Source of the DNA: Acanthaster planci
Taxonomy: Eukaryota > Echinodermata > Asteroidea > Valvatida > Acanthasteridae
Length of the DNA: 64,000 bases
NCBI RefSeq assembly: GCF_001949145.1
Contig: NW_019091632.1
Location: 124,001 to 188,000 of the forward strand
Reading direction: 5' to 3'
Shown: positions 27,758 through 42,000 of the stretch, in pieces
Numbering within the stretch: the stretch's first letter is position 1
How the letters are laid out: each line of letters starts with the position of its first letter
Program-made: the position numbers and the translations under genes
Notes under the pieces: model-generated
What the model was told of the DNA's origin: nothing
Database searches by the model: none
Seen by the model: only the letters and a program-made list of their open reading frames with translations

Positions 27758-28158
27758 CCCTGTTAAAAGAGCCGGGTTATTTTGGTCCCTCTCACCGTGA
27801 GTTGGGTGGGGGTGAATTCGCCCCCCCCTCCCCCAGAACCTGGCCACTCAGTATCATTACAAACGAGTTACAAGTTTGACGTTGGCAATCAAACGAATTG
27901 TTCTGTTGTTACGGTCATTGGAGTTCAAGGCTACACGCGTGCCAGCCTGCATGTATTAAGCACCACAGTGGAAAAGTATACATTTTTTTCTGACCTGTCT
28001 CGGAAAAATTGGCGGTGCATAAGATAAAACGGTAGGTTCTCTGTTCACAAAATTGATGTCAAAATGACCGCAAAGGCTCTAAAGATTCCTAAAGGCTCAG
28101 CTCCTGAAAAAAATGCACTGCGGAAAAAATTTGCAAATCCGCCCCGGCTCTTTTAGGG
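27758..28158 (+). mobile_element. piggyBac-like MITE family 3
   Basis: TTAA (27754-27757) then CCCTGTTAAAAGAGCCGGGT at the left. At the right, GCCCCGGCTCTTTTAGGG then TTAG (28159-28162), one base from TTAA. Allowing a 3-base indel the termini are inverted repeats of about 20 bp. The 401-bp interior has no transposase. The left end also forms a local palindrome, CTCTTTTAACCCTGTTAAAAGAG with minor mismatch. Confidence 0.65.
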
Positions 28159-28356
28159 TTAGGCGAGATTTCTTTTGGCGCTCAAATCTGCAGACCTTCT
28201 GGACTCAGAAGTGGGAAAAGCATTTTTTTTTTCATTTTGAGAAGTCTAGGATCCGCCGACTAACGATTTACCTCAATATAAATGTAAAAAATAAAACAAC
28301 TTCCTATTTTTGCTCGGCTGTCAGACCGACGGCAAAGTGCTGTTTATCTTGTGAAC

Positions 28357-28411
28357 TTTTTCTTTCTTTTCTTTTCTTTTCTTTTCCTTTCTTTTCTTTT
28401 CTTTTCTTTTT
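28357..28411 (+). repeat. (TTTTC)n microsatellite
   Basis: About eleven CTTTT pentamers with a few variants, a pyrimidine tract on the + strand. Confidence 0.9.
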
Positions 28412-28477
28412 TAGTTCTTCCCTCCGACTTGAAGACCCTTATTTGCTTTTCTTGACACCACAGAAAATGTTGGGTTT

Positions 28478-28500
28478 TGTTGTTGTTGTTGTTGTTGTTT
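28478..28500 (+). repeat. (TTG)n microsatellite
   Basis: Seven TGT/TTG triplets within TTTTGTTGTTGTTG. Confidence 0.85.
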
Positions 28501-29801
28501 TTGTTATTGTTATTTTCAGTCCTCCTCCAAAATATTTCTTAAGAAAAATCCGAGCACAACTTATCAATCAATGCTCACCTTGAAGTGCTCAAACAGAAAT
28601 TATCCTCTTCTCCAAAAAAAAAATATCCTTTTGTCGACGCGTCGCAGACTATCCATCACGGGGGACCGAAAATGATTGCAATGTTTTTAAAATAATCAAC
28701 TTATATCAATTCAACTTTGGCTTTTTTAAAAGATATTCCTTACTGTATTTGTAATTTTGTTCCTGTTCTCTAAGTTGCTTACCCTGCATGCAAACATTTG
28801 CTGTATTCGTTGAATAAATCACAGAATGTTGATCGTCCATGAGATATTGGGTGACGCGCGAGAAGAAAAACGCTGAAAAAGTGGATGGGATGGGGCAAAG
28901 ATGTAGGGAGCACTATTGGTTTGGGGAATACAAAAAGTTGAAAAATCAGGGCCCCGGAAAGGTGAGCGACCATTAACGCTGCACCACTAACAGCCCTTCC
29001 CGGCCTTCTCAGTATAAGCAATCGTCATTGTCATTTGTTACCCTTTTTCGATCTAGAAAATTGACGGAAACTTTCAACGCTTTTCCAACTGTCAGTGCGC
29101 CATCTATCGTAGGCGTCAGCCAGTAGAACTTCAGTTTCTTCGAGAGTAACCGCCAGGGCTAGCGCCCACTGCAGCTTGATCTCACGCCCATTATTGCCCC
29201 AAGGAAACGGTGTGACCAATATCGTTGCAGCAATGACTCATTGGGCTTTTGGAATAGTTAATTTAGGCGCTACCTACGCATGTATACTTGTACATGCATT
29301 TGCAACCGTGGTGTGCAAATTGGGTCGTCTGCATAGTGAACTCAGTGGGATTGGGCGTGATTTCTTTTGATTGGTAATGAAGGGAATGTGGGAAAGTAAT
29401 GACACAGAGCAAAGAAACAACTTGGCCAACGAAATAGAGGAAGTTTAATTTGATATTTGCCTGTAAACATGTAGAGTAAGACAAGGGACTGGACGTCATC
29501 TACACCGGACAAGACTAAGGCAATGCACAGCAGTTACATGTTGCGGTGTGCACGCTCGAGCACATGTACAGTCTGACGCGTGACGGCTGACCGCCGGATG
29601 ACCGAGCGAATCGTACATAGCATGGCCAGATAACTCTGCTGTGATTCGGTGAAATAACCATTACAAAAATTCGTCTGAACTGCATTTATTAGACACAGAG
29701 AACAATTGGAAAGATGAGCCGACGTCTGTAGGATTTGCCTGCAGTCCTGGTCCCTGAGACTGCCAAGCCAGCGTTTGTAGGGACGGAGAGCTGCGTGAGA
29801 G

Positions 29802-30029
29802 ATGCCTGACGGGTCGTCAGCAGGACGCGGGACGGAAGTGATGGCCGGCAGCGACCGGGTAGTGCTCCGGCGGCTCGCGGTCAGGCCCAAGCCTCGGAAA
29901 ACAACGCTCATCTTCGGCGTCAGCCAGATGATATTGGGCCTGGCCATTGTCGCCATAAGCTTCACAGCATTTGCCTTGTCAACCAGCAACAGAGTCAGGA
30001 ATGCCTGCCCATATTGGGCAGGATTTTCA
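29802..30029 (+). CDS. ENTREP exon 1 coding part
   Basis: ATG at 29802 opens 76 codons ending at TCA|GTGAGT. A second in-frame ATG lies at codon 14 (MAGSDR). The exon is GC-richer than the surroundings, as expected for a first exon near a promoter. If read on, the frame continues through intron sequence to 30068, which I reject because of the strong donor and the exact match of exon 2. Confidence 0.85.
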
Positions 30030-33000
30030 GTGAGTACAGGCCTAGCCCATTTTAAAGTTAAACCATAACCAGACCTTTAATAATTAATAGGCCCTGCCAA
30101 AGTTAGTGGCATAACACGCCGCATTGTCTTTTTCCCATGCTCATTTCATGCCCAGTCTGTAAATTGAAAGGGTGAGAGAGGTTATGAAAGGGAGCACTTC
30201 AAAATTCTGGCAGAGAATGGTGCTGTAAAAAGTGTATTACGTGTTTAATTTCCATTGTATCATCTGTCATGTCTGTTGTGTTAGTGTTGCCGGTACTTCT
30301 TGCAAACAGTTAGAGGATTGGGACAACTGACATGATTTATGACAGTTTAAACTCTGGTTTGGCTTTCTAGACATCTTTGTTCAAGCGGACTCTGGAAGTT
30401 TATAAACCTCCTTAGTCACAGGCCTCACTCTATGTAGGAACATCCAATACATGCCCTCTCTCTTTGTTATATCAAAGCCAGAATTGGTGTCTGCAACGTT
30501 CAGATACAGACTTTACGTATAATCACAATAAATAATTCATGACATTCTGGTTTCCAGATTTGTGAAAAATCAACAGTAAACAGTGCAGAGAGAGAGTGTT
30601 AAAATTGTTCGAATTGAACATTGAGCTTAATGATATGAAAGCTTTGGAATTGATTTGACTGTCAAGTTCGAAGGTATATTTTGAGATACATGTAGTTTAA
30701 TTTGGCAAAATCGCATACAATGTACATGTTCATCCAACATTTAAAAGTGAGAAAATCTTTCATTTAATTATCCTTAAAAAAAATTTGCTGGTATTGAGTT
30801 CCATGCATAGATATCACTGATTTTCACTAAAGTGGTATGTCAGCCCATACTTGTAGGTAAGTGAAAACATGTCCTAAAATGTCAGATTTAGCAGGGTAAT
30901 ATTGAAATGTTTGCGTACAAAACACTCATTAGATTACATAATCTTGCAGTGTTTGTGCACAGGGTGTCAAGTGATATAAATGTACATATGTCCATGTGTG
31001 GAAGTCTTTCCAGTTTACATAATTAGAAAGTTCTTAAAAGCCTACTTGGCAAATAAAGCACATTTGAAATTACACAATAACTCTTGAATCCCGGGATTTC
31101 ACTTTCAGCACCAAATCCAATAGTGTCCAACAACTGCTGGAAAAGAGTTCAAGGAGAGGAGCAGCATTCGCACTGCTGATACTGAATCACACAAGGAGTC
31201 ATTTGACACCCTGTGCACACATCCTATGAGCCTAGTCTTAACTTCTAAGTGTATTTCAAAGGATATGATTCAATATTTTCACTGCTATATTTGACTTTTG
31301 GGGGCATGTTATCACTTTCTAAACCACTGCAAGGGAAAGTACATGTAAGTGTTGTCCATATATGGAACTCTTACCTTGATGGCTGCCAGAACAAGTCAAA
31401 TGTTAGTTTAAAAATAAGAATTTGGTGGTCAACAGGATTCAACAGGATTTGCCATTGACAGGATCTTGCTCATCTCAGCATGAATCGTTAAATCAAGCTC
31501 TTGGAGACCAACGGATGCTGAAATCTGATGCACACCCTTTTGTCTCCTCCCCTTGGGTACACTGTACCTTGTGCCTCATCGTACACAATTCCGAACCCAC
31601 TCCACCTAATGAATGCACTGGCCGCAACAGGAGAAATTACAATGTACAGTGTACATATGTACATGTATGTCTGTATTCTGTACATGTACATTGTACGTAC
31701 AGTGTATGTACTGTACATGCATCATGTTCTGTTTGAAAGCACATGTACGGATCTTCAAACCAATTAAAAAAACCTCTACTGGCACATGAAAAAGTGCTAC
31801 TAGTGCTTAATGACTACGAAAATCAGAACAATATTCTACACATCGTTGTAGAACAGAACGTTTTAAGAAAAGTCCCATACCTTATTTTACTCAACTTTGA
31901 GATAATTGTAATTAACCCTATTTTACACTCTTGCCTTCATTTGAAACAACTTTGTAATGTTTTTGTGGGTTTTTATTGTGTGCCAATGACCGCTTTTCAG
32001 CCATGAGTCCTGGATGGGTTGTGCATGTGCCCGCCTCTGTTGGTCGGAGTGTCTTTTTTGGGTGTGTGCGATATTTAACCCTGTGTTCACATCGCAATTC
32101 TTGTATTTTAATGTCTAATTGTACAAATCTCAGCAATTCAGCCTTTGGCTGCTATTCAGATTTTAATAATAAACCAGCAATGAATGAATGAATGAATGGT
32201 TGATTATATGTCCTTGGAAGATATTTGTTTTGTGGGATTGGTTGAGTCTGAATGATCTGTTGATTGTACATGTAGTGCATGGTTGGTCGATATTGTTGAA
32301 CATCATAGACGTTATTTCCCAATTCCAAAATAGTCTTCCACAACTGTTAAGTACACGTAGAAAGACGAAGTGATTGGCTTACAGTGGAAGGATTGACAGA
32401 TTGTGCTGCAAGATTTACATGCACTTGAAGTGCAATGATTGATCAGTCGTGCAGATCGACTGATCCCATCCGTAGTATTGAAACATTCTCTCTAGCATAG
32501 TAGCAGCACATAGATTTTTTCCTGTTTAAATTAGGAATTCTCCTCTGGCAGTCATTCCTTGTACTGGGTAATGCAGATGATGAACCCTTGCAATCTTGGC
32601 CAAGCTATTCTGTGTAAATATTATTTCAGTAAAAGTACACAACACATCCAAAAAGAAAACAAGGGAGGAGAGTATTGATAAGTTGTTTATTTTATGTGGG
32701 TAAACATTGTTTCCACCTAAACCACCAGAAGTCATCCGACTACCCTCCTCAAAGAAAACCAGAATGTCACATACCTTGGGTAGTAAGTTTGCCATAATTT
32801 GCACATTCTACAAATACAGAATAATTACATACATGTACGTTTATATATAAACCTGTCATTGAATCTATGTTTACTTAACCTAGTCTGCCTGTTTATGTTG
32901 AGTAGCTGTATCTGCCAAGTACTAAACCTCTGCACAGCCTGTATGGTTGTACTTGACTTCCATAATCATGCCAGTCAAGGAAGCTGTTCATAAATTGGGC

Positions 33001-36000
33001 CGAAGTAGTATCCTGGTGGTCTCGCCATTGATCCTTATTATACAACAAATTTGTGTGAGGGAAAAGCTGACTGGAATCTTACAACCCTTCAGTGTTCTTC
33101 TCCTTTATGTTAAACCGGTATGTACTCACATTGTGCAGTGTAATTTGTCCTTGTTGCATTTGATCATTTGCAAAAAAAAAAAACCGGAAAGACATACACA
33201 TGTAGCTACCTGTATATTTTTTTATCATCTGTGAGTGGCAATATTTAAATTTGTTTTTAATTTTCACCTTCTGTGGATGTATACATTTTTTTTTTACTGA
33301 AAAACTTGTTTTTAAAGTTGCTTTATTTGGCCTAAGGAAAAGTGTTAAAAGTTTCCTTGAGATGTTAAGCTTCAATAAAGCACATTTATCCAAGACAGAC
33401 TGCAAAAAAGTCTGCATTAATATGTTGCTAAACGTGTTGATACCTAGTACTAGTGTAAATCCAGATCGCCTGACAGTTGCCAATTTTCTGGGACCAGCGC
33501 ACCCATTAACACGCTGCCATGATTTATTCATGGGGAGTTTGCACCATACGCAGGTTTTGCTCACACATAGACCCACGCACTGCTCATGTACTGCACCGAA
33601 CACGGTGGACGTGCACCCTGAATGATAGCGATGGGCAACAGGCGTGTCCAGTTGCATAAATGTTTCATTTGTGCTGTCATCGATGTCTGGGGTAATTTAC
33701 TGTGTTTATACATGTACATGCACATGTATGTGTGCCACAGTGAAGCAGTTTTTCCAAACCTCACAAATTACTTTAGCCCGGGATGAATGGGTTTGAGCAG
33801 GAGAGCTTCAAATATTTTCGTCACTGTTGCATACATCAATAAATACCAACAGCAATACAGCTGCACTTTGCATGATACCGCATTCAATGAAATTTGAATT
33901 CACTCACGTTTTTCAAATGCAGAGAGCAGACTTCAGTATTTTTTGTGTAAATTCAAACTGATGGTATTGCTTGTGTAACAGCATAGTTTATAATTGAGAA
34001 GTAGTTTACATAATACTCAATTCTCAAACAAAATATGAAAATGATCAATTTGATGTACAAAAAGAATTTTTACTCAGCAGTGATATACATGTACATTGCA
34101 AAATTTAGGGAATTAGCTGAGTAGAATGAAAGCAGGCTGAAGAAGTCATGACTTTAAGAAAAATTTAATCATCTCATGTCAGAAATCAAATTCTTTACCA
34201 AGTGATTTTACAGGCCTTCATGACTCATTTTACAATCACCAGTAAAGGGTCTGGTGTTATGATTTCTGTCTTACAATAACAAACCAGAGGTTGATATCAA
34301 ATTGTAGTGGTTGGGGTCAAGGAAACCCAATGCTTCTCAAAGTACTTTCAACTCTCTGATGTCAGATGAACTCACGAGCGAGTCCTAATCCAGGGAATTT
34401 GTCGGTGGTTGTTGAAATGAGATCTCTACAAACTGGCAGGAAAAAAACCCATTCCATTCAATTGAGCTATACTTATTTTCTAAACTCGTATACAAAGAGT
34501 TGGAACAGTTTTGCTGGATTTCTACATGCATGCACTTTTTGATTACAAGTGACAAAATAATTCTATGTCTGGTAGCCCCAGTGTAATAACAGAATGATTG
34601 ATGTGTGCATACATTTAGATGAACTAAGATCAAAGGACTTTTGAGATTCCAGGGGGGCATCCATTTATTGCAAGGGCCTATATGACACCTATTTGCTAGG
34701 TGTCTGAAGTTGGTCTCTTGCCACAAGTCAGCAGGTACATGTACATGTATGCCCAGTACTGGTAATGTTCATTAATTTTCAATTGTGACTGTCTGGGCCT
34801 GGCGCTGAGGACGATGTAATAGTGTTATGTAAATTTCAGATGGTTCATAGTATGCAGGTAAACAGTGGATCGCTGTTAAATATCAGCATCTTTGTGTACA
34901 CAGTTACACATAGCTTTAGAATCAGAATTTCTGGTTTCCAGTATGAGTTTCATCAATAAATTTTAATTTCAGGTGGGTAGATGAACCAGTACATTGTGCA
35001 TGTTGGTCTCCTAGTGTTGAACTGTCCTTGAGAAGAAAGTTTGAGAAATGAGCAATGATTTTAAGACTTGGGAAATCCTGACATAAGGGGACTCAATGAT
35101 ATCCCTACATTCATTCCTAGGGGCTCAGCACAGTGTCTGATAAAAGCCTTTTGGCTTGGAAGGTGTGAAAAAGCAATCAAGCTGGCAAACAACTTAAGGC
35201 AAAATAAAAGGAAGCTTGTAAAAAGAAGGGATGGTCTTGTGTGTTGGGGAGAGGGGTAAAGTGGAATGAATGCGTGGCCAGTTGTGGGAGGAAGAAATAT
35301 GTGGTTTCATCTGCACTACCTTTTTTGGCACCTTAAGAGATACAAGTATGTATAATTTTGTTGGGCCATACAGGTGTATGTACAGTAGGTAACAAGCTGT
35401 TAGATTTAATACATTTTATCACAAACTTGACACATTTTGGTGACATTTTCGACCTGTAGTTTATTGAAGCCTCCTTTGTTCTGTTTCAGGTGTTTTACTA
35501 AGAAAGCAAATAGAGAGGCTGTCTTCCTTTGTCCAAAGGCCTACCACACTTGTAAGGCTGGAGAAACCTCATAAGGCATAAAATTGTCCCTCAAAGGAAG
35601 TGCTGGCAATTGTCTTGCTTTTATGGCAGGCCCTAAATTTGCCATGATCAATTGGAAACATACAACATAGTGGCAGGCACTCCTGTGTGTGCACAGGTGT
35701 GGCCTGCCTGTTAATTCAGGCGGACAGAGGAACCTGACTCATTTGGACCCGTCATTAGCACTAATCTCATCTCAAATGAAATCCTTCCGAGCGTCTTGAG
35801 TTTCTTAGCGTGTAGGGACGCCAGAAGAATGCACTCCCCTCCGGGAAAGGAAGGAGAAAGTCCGTTCCTGGGTTTGTTGAGTGTCTTAAGGGCAACAAAA
35901 GCACCTATCCAGCTCAGTGCTCTGATGAGATCAGGCCCCCTTTTCCCCTGGATTATCGGGAGGTAATCCCTTTTGTTCAGTGTCACCTTGGTTTGTCCTT

Positions 36001-39000
36001 TCCTTGGTTGATTTCTTATCCATCACAGAACGATTGGGCTTCCAAATTGGCGCAGTGGTGTGGAAACTTTAGACAAAAGCCTGTCCTTTCAGTCTTTCAG
36101 AATCTTTAGGTCCTCCAGTTTGCCTACTGTTCGTTCAGGCTCATCATTTACCACTCCACCGCAGCCCTCCATATTAATTGATCTGCAGAAATGCCCAATC
36201 AATAACTCTAGAGGTTCTACTGATTGCATACATGTACAGTAAAGAGGTCTCAAACATCCATTACGTGGATATTTTAGTTTGTAACAGAGAAATCCTTGCT
36301 GTGGATGAACAAGTGAATGTTGACAAGTCACACCACTCACACACCATTCACGGCACTGGACTGAGAGCCAAAAACAAAAACTGTAAACTTAAATGCAGTT
36401 TCAGAGGGTTGTATTTGGCTGTTTGGTGAATGGTCAAGTGTGGTAGTTAACCACTTGGTGTACACTGTGTGTAGGGAACTTTTGTGAGTAGCTCAGTAGT
36501 TCAAGTATGGAGAAATCAAGTGGCCAGATTCAGAGACCAAAGATAAAAGTCAGCCCTCAAAATGTGTACCACCAAGGGCTTTATTCCTCACTCACTGCGC
36601 AAAAGCATGCACTTGACTTTTGGGCACTCTCAAATTAAAGCATTGCAGCGATGCTTGTCAGCCTGCCGATGAGGGGACGAGGCGTGTTCATGTCTTCAAT
36701 TACCGCAGACACCCACTGGCCCCGTCTCTTCGACTGCAAAGAGCAAGAGAAGTGGCACAAGAAGTCCGCCTGCACATCAGAGCTATCCATCACCATCCCC
36801 TTGGTGTAGCAATGCTGTGGTTCTGTTGATGGCAAAAGTTCATTTTGTCCCGTGTGCAAACACATACACTGTATCATAACCAATGCGGTGGGGTTGCTGT
36901 TGAATGCACTTACAGATGTTTCCAGTTTACGCTATGTGTGGAAAGTCTTTTCTGTTAGGACAAAGTGAAAAAAAACAAACCCGAGAACGTTGTGAATGAG
37001 TAAGATTTGTCACTTGGATGGACTGAAAGGCACAGTGATGAGTGTTTGCTGCGCGCTGTTGTGTCATCATTGAGAGAATTTTGTGGTTTGGAGCAGTGTG
37101 AAAAAAGGTTCCAGGAAAACTGGAAGATTAGATCTTTACACTGCTTGCTGCTTCTTGGAATCATTTGTTGTGAATACTTACTGCAAATAAAATGTGCTTC
37201 TACGGCGCCTTCCCATATCTTTTACAGACTGCATAGTTAATCACTGTGTTTCAGTTGTGAGTTTAGGGAGTGGGACTTCATTTTGGAAGACCAGATTTAA
37301 GTGGACTTTCGGAAATTTGGACTTGAATTTGGAATGAAGGTGACTTTTGTGTTCAACTACTTGAAACTTGACATACATGTACAAATGATAAAGTTCCACC
37401 CCAGGAATCAGAAAAATAATACAACTTTTCTAGACATGTGTAACTCCCCCACTCCACCTGACAGACCAGAACACTATTTGTGTACACTGTAGGAGCCACT
37501 AAACCACCAACAACCAACTGTACAAAGAAGTATACTATTAACTATACGTTTACTAGATTCTATCACTGGATTACCATAGTGGACATCTTCAGCTAAGAGG
37601 ATTAAATTATTGATTAAAATAATGTAGCGGAGTTCCCCCCACCGTCAACCAGCAACCACCATACTGGCTATTGATGTCTCAATATAAAGTAGGTCTTCTC
37701 AAGTACCTTCGATCTCAACGCCATGCTCTTAGTTACGCTAAAAGCGCGGCCCAGCTTCAAAAGACCAACCATCGCTTGAGTGGACGGCGTGATATTTCTG
37801 GCAGACCGGTGGGCTGAGTGGCTCAGGAACTACAAATGGGTGAATCCCACGCCGGACTTGTTTGTTTTAGGGATCTATATATATGATTATGAGCATCTTT
37901 TTTGACGAAAAGACAGAGAGAGAGAGAGGGAGAGATGAAAAAATAGGGAGGCACAGAGCATTTGATTTTTTGCGCAAACGAGGTCCAATGGTCAAGTGGA
38001 GTAACAGAAATCCAACTGTCTGTTGAAACAGTTCATCAGACATCTACCGTAGCTGGAAAGCACCAAGTTGGTGTTATTAGTCATCTGGGCTTTGTATTTG
38101 CAGTGGGTTAAAAATCCTGGCTTGTGGGAAGGAACAGTTTGCTCTGCGCTGAGACAATGGGTTAAAGAGTACAGGACATTGAACGGGTAATCACAGCCGC
38201 AAGTGCCAAGGCAAATATGAAACAATAGAAGGATCTCAGAGAGGATGTGTACACTTCCAAGAAAAAAAAGGCTGTGTAAAGCATGGCCATCCTGACTAAC
38301 AGTAGCTGCTTGGATGAACTGTAGAGCTGAATTCTTTCCGTTATTGGGAAGATTGCCAGACATTGATACGAGTGCTGTCCTTTCTCTATGGTCAAAGTTA
38401 ATATGCATGTACATGTCGTTCTTAACAGAGAGAAAGCATCCTGAATGACTCAGGGGTTTCAGCTTTCAAATTAAAGACTGAACGACTTCAGTTTCAAAGG
38501 AGTGTAGATTGTGGCATTTTGTGAATGAATGGGAAACAGGTGAAAAACAGGGACTAAGTATTTATTATATTTTTACCCAAACTGCCTGGCAATTACGTAC
38601 ATTGTACATGTACACATTATTGTAGTGTACTTTATATTGCTGCAAGTCCCACCGGTAGTTCCTCAGATTCTGTGTAAACCGATCCTGTGTGAAGCCACCT
38701 TCCAAATCTGTTGATGAAGTTGCGATGCAGTTAAACACAAGACCTGTTCTCCATTCCCCCCCCCCTTTCCCCACAGTGTAAATAATCATGTGATGTGATT
38801 CATTTCCCACGATGTAGCACACGTGCATGCACAAGAAGCGGTCTGGCCTATTTTCCGTGATTAAGGGTTAGGTCATCTCTGCCCACCCTTCAGTTTCTCG
38901 TCCAGTCTGTAGCTTCTCCCCCCCCTTCCCTTCCTCCCCGTAACGTAAAGGAAGACGGTCAAAGCACTTGAGGTCGTTGGTGAGAGTTTCAGTCCTGTTT

Positions 39001-42000
39001 GCCCAAGGAGGACTTGAAGAGTCCTATTGGAGGAAATTGCCGGAGTGGTGATGCTGGCGATGAAGATGGAGTGGCCGCAGTAGTTTCCTTAGGATGCCGA
39101 CGTACGTTCTAACGTATTTTGAAGCCCGGGCCTGGTACGTGCTCACATCTCGTGAAACCAAGTGAGGGAAAAAGGACTAAAAGAAACTGTCCAAATACAC
39201 GTGCACATAATTACGCCACAGTTGATGATGGCACGGTAATTGGATAGTTAACCTTTTATTTCTCATCGCCTTTGAGCCTTTTGGTCATGAGGGATGGCTT
39301 CTCTCATCCCCCCATCCCTTTTCTTTTTGGAGGATGATTTCAAAATGAGGTCGGAGATAATCAGTTTGGAATGCATCACTGCACATGTAGGACTATTCAG
39401 ATGTTTACCTGATTGGAGTTGGTTGGGGGTGTGGACCAATGGGACTTGAGTCATAAAGGACCTTTCCTGATTGATCACGTACCAGACTTTTCTCAGTTGA
39501 TTACTTCTTTAATTGCCCAGTTGGTTGTCAGAACATACCTGTTTGCTCATTCAGAAATGTGGATACTACATGCGGTGGAGTGTTTATGCATCTTCAAAAC
39601 CAAAGGTTCCAGCACTATGCTGTGGATGTTACTTTCCACCTGTTCCAACTGTTTCTGTGCTGCTGTATATCTGTTTCTCTGGTTGTTCGATGAATCAGGT
39701 TTTTGTCCATGCAGTGGTGTGCGATGTGACCAAAACAGTCGCATTTGTGCCTAAAAAATAATGATGTGCGACCAAATGTTCAATTCTTATTGCCAATGGT
39801 GACCCTGATTTGTACCCATTAGTCGCCAACCTTTTCAGTCACATTTCATGAACGATCGCTGCCCAAGCGATGTGTCTGTATATGATCATGCAGTTTTCTC
39901 CATCTTACTATGTACAAAGCATGAGCCCACATTAACTGCAATGTACTTAACATGTACATGTACCAGTAGGTACATGTACATACATGTACACGCATGTACA
40001 GGTACTACTGTTGGTACCCGAGTCGACTGGTTCTTGGTTGCACGCTGTGTAGTTTACATGTAGAGTGTGTATGGGGAGCTGAAGACACTTTGCATATTCA
40101 TAATGCAGTAAACTTGTTTCAGTCCCAAATGTACTTGAAGTGTGAAACCAAAGCTTCCCATGGTCCGGTCCAGCCCAGGTACGAAATGTTCAAATGTACA
40201 TGTAAGAGAACAAAAATGCCTTGACTTTTCTTGTAGCTTTTCTTATACCGGTACATGGAGTTGGTTGCTACCAGGTATTTTTGATTTATTCCACAAGTAC
40301 AAAATTCAAAGCTTGTCTGTCCAGTGGATAATTGACAGAATAATGTTATTGCGTGTTTTGTCAGATTCTGTACATGTATGTAACTTGTGTATTTTGCATA
40401 TGTGTGTACAGTATGTACAGAAATTGACCTGGCGCCTTACTTTTTTTTCTAGGAGCTAATGGGGCCTCATTTTAATTTTCTCTATATAGCACAGGATATC
40501 CCAAAGTTGTAAGTCTTGAACTGTGTCTATATTTAGGTTTACTGTAAATGTAATACATATTATTCGTCTACAGCAGCTGCATGTCAGATTTTAAAAAATA
40601 AATGTTCATGAGTCAAGAGTGTGTCAACATTTACAGGACTGACAGAGAGGTAGAGAGGTTCTGTACATCACCTTTTGGCTCTCCATGTGGTGGGTGTGCC
40701 CCGCCCACAACAGAGTACCTCTACAGCCCAAAATTCTCTCTGCTCGGATGTTTAACTGTATCGGGCATGAATGATGGATCAGCATGCCTGGTCCGTCCCC
40801 ACAGTATCAGTTGATCTTGCAATGCAGCCCGCAGATTCTGCTGCCATTTGTCAAATTACCCTTTCTTTCTACTAATTTACAGCTTTGGAAGAATATTTGA
40901 AAAGTGGAGTGATGCCATACCATATATACATGTACATGTATGTACTACATGTAAGTACATCTTGGACATTATACCCATATATAAAAAATCTGGACTCGCA
41001 ATGCCCTTATACCAAATGAAGCCACCGGCTGCCATTTTACCTTGCCCAGTACAAAGGCAGTGGTTGGCTTGCCTGCCATTGTAAGCGTTGGCGCCAGAAA
41101 CAAATTTGATTACCAATGGTGAGCACGCTTTTGTATTACATGTACCTTTGTATTCGGCACAGTAAGATGGCCGCCCGGTGGCTTCAATGACCTCTGGGTT
41201 TTGTTTAAGGGATTATGGTTTCAGATCTTTTTACATGTACCGGTGTATGAAGTCCTTGACGTACAGTGTACATTGTGAAATCTGAGATTTCGTACAGAAT
41301 CGACCAATAGCATTGTTAGCACAATGGATTTGTCCAATCATGCTGATCAACCAACTGCACCCAGCAGTATCTTGAAAGAATTGTGGGCTTTTCATCAATA
41401 ATGAAGTGTGAAAGAGTGCATTTTTCTCAAACTCTCTCCCTTCTACATGTATTCCGTCGTTAACAAACTCGCATCCAGAAATTCCCCTTTAAAATCTCAG
41501 TTGATGCTTGCATGCCTCCACCCGTTTTAATGTGATGGCGGATTGTTTGTACAGGAATATTCCTCCACAAACTATGTGCGCGCTAATCTGGTATAATTGA
41601 AAGGTTATCGACGTTTTATGGCTCTTCTGTAGGGAGGTGCTGTTTCAGAGGGGCATGCACACTGCACCGCTGCAGCAGTGCCCACATTTATCAAGTGTAT
41701 TTGCATCTCCATAAATTATACTGCTCAATCTGCCAGTTGCTTAGGTTTGGAGGGTGCTACAGGGGTTTTGGAATAAACAGCGAAGGTTGACAGACAGAGT
41801 TTCAAGTGATGACCTTTTGATTGGGATGAGTGTCTCAGTATCATATGTGACTTGGGTACATAAAAATCACTGGCCATTGATGCCCTGGGCCAATCTTGTG
41901 GAGCCACTTAATTACTAAATTAATTACTAGCCACAATTACCTGTACTTGTACTTACTAGGTAGCATAGTAACTGGTGCTCTGTAGAGGAAAGATTTGCTG

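Larger units (their letters stand above)
26073..29801. other. divergent intergenic region
   Basis: About 3.7 kb between the start codons of the FASTKD gene (-) and the ENTREP gene (+). It should hold both promoters and any 5' UTR exons. I can see no TATA box or sharp boundary. It contains a long hairpin (26650-26827), a TTAA-type MITE (27758-28158) and simple repeats (28357-28411, 28478-28500). A minus-strand AG at about 26086 (TTTGACAG) just upstream of the FASTKD ATG could be a 5' UTR splice acceptor. Confidence 0.65.

Noticed and set aside
29534-29989. 151-codon open frame on the minus strand
   Set aside because: It is the antisense shadow of ENTREP exon 1.
30030-30068. Open-frame continuation past ENTREP exon 1
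   Set aside because: A strong GTGAGT donor and the exact protein continuation at 50202 show this is intron.
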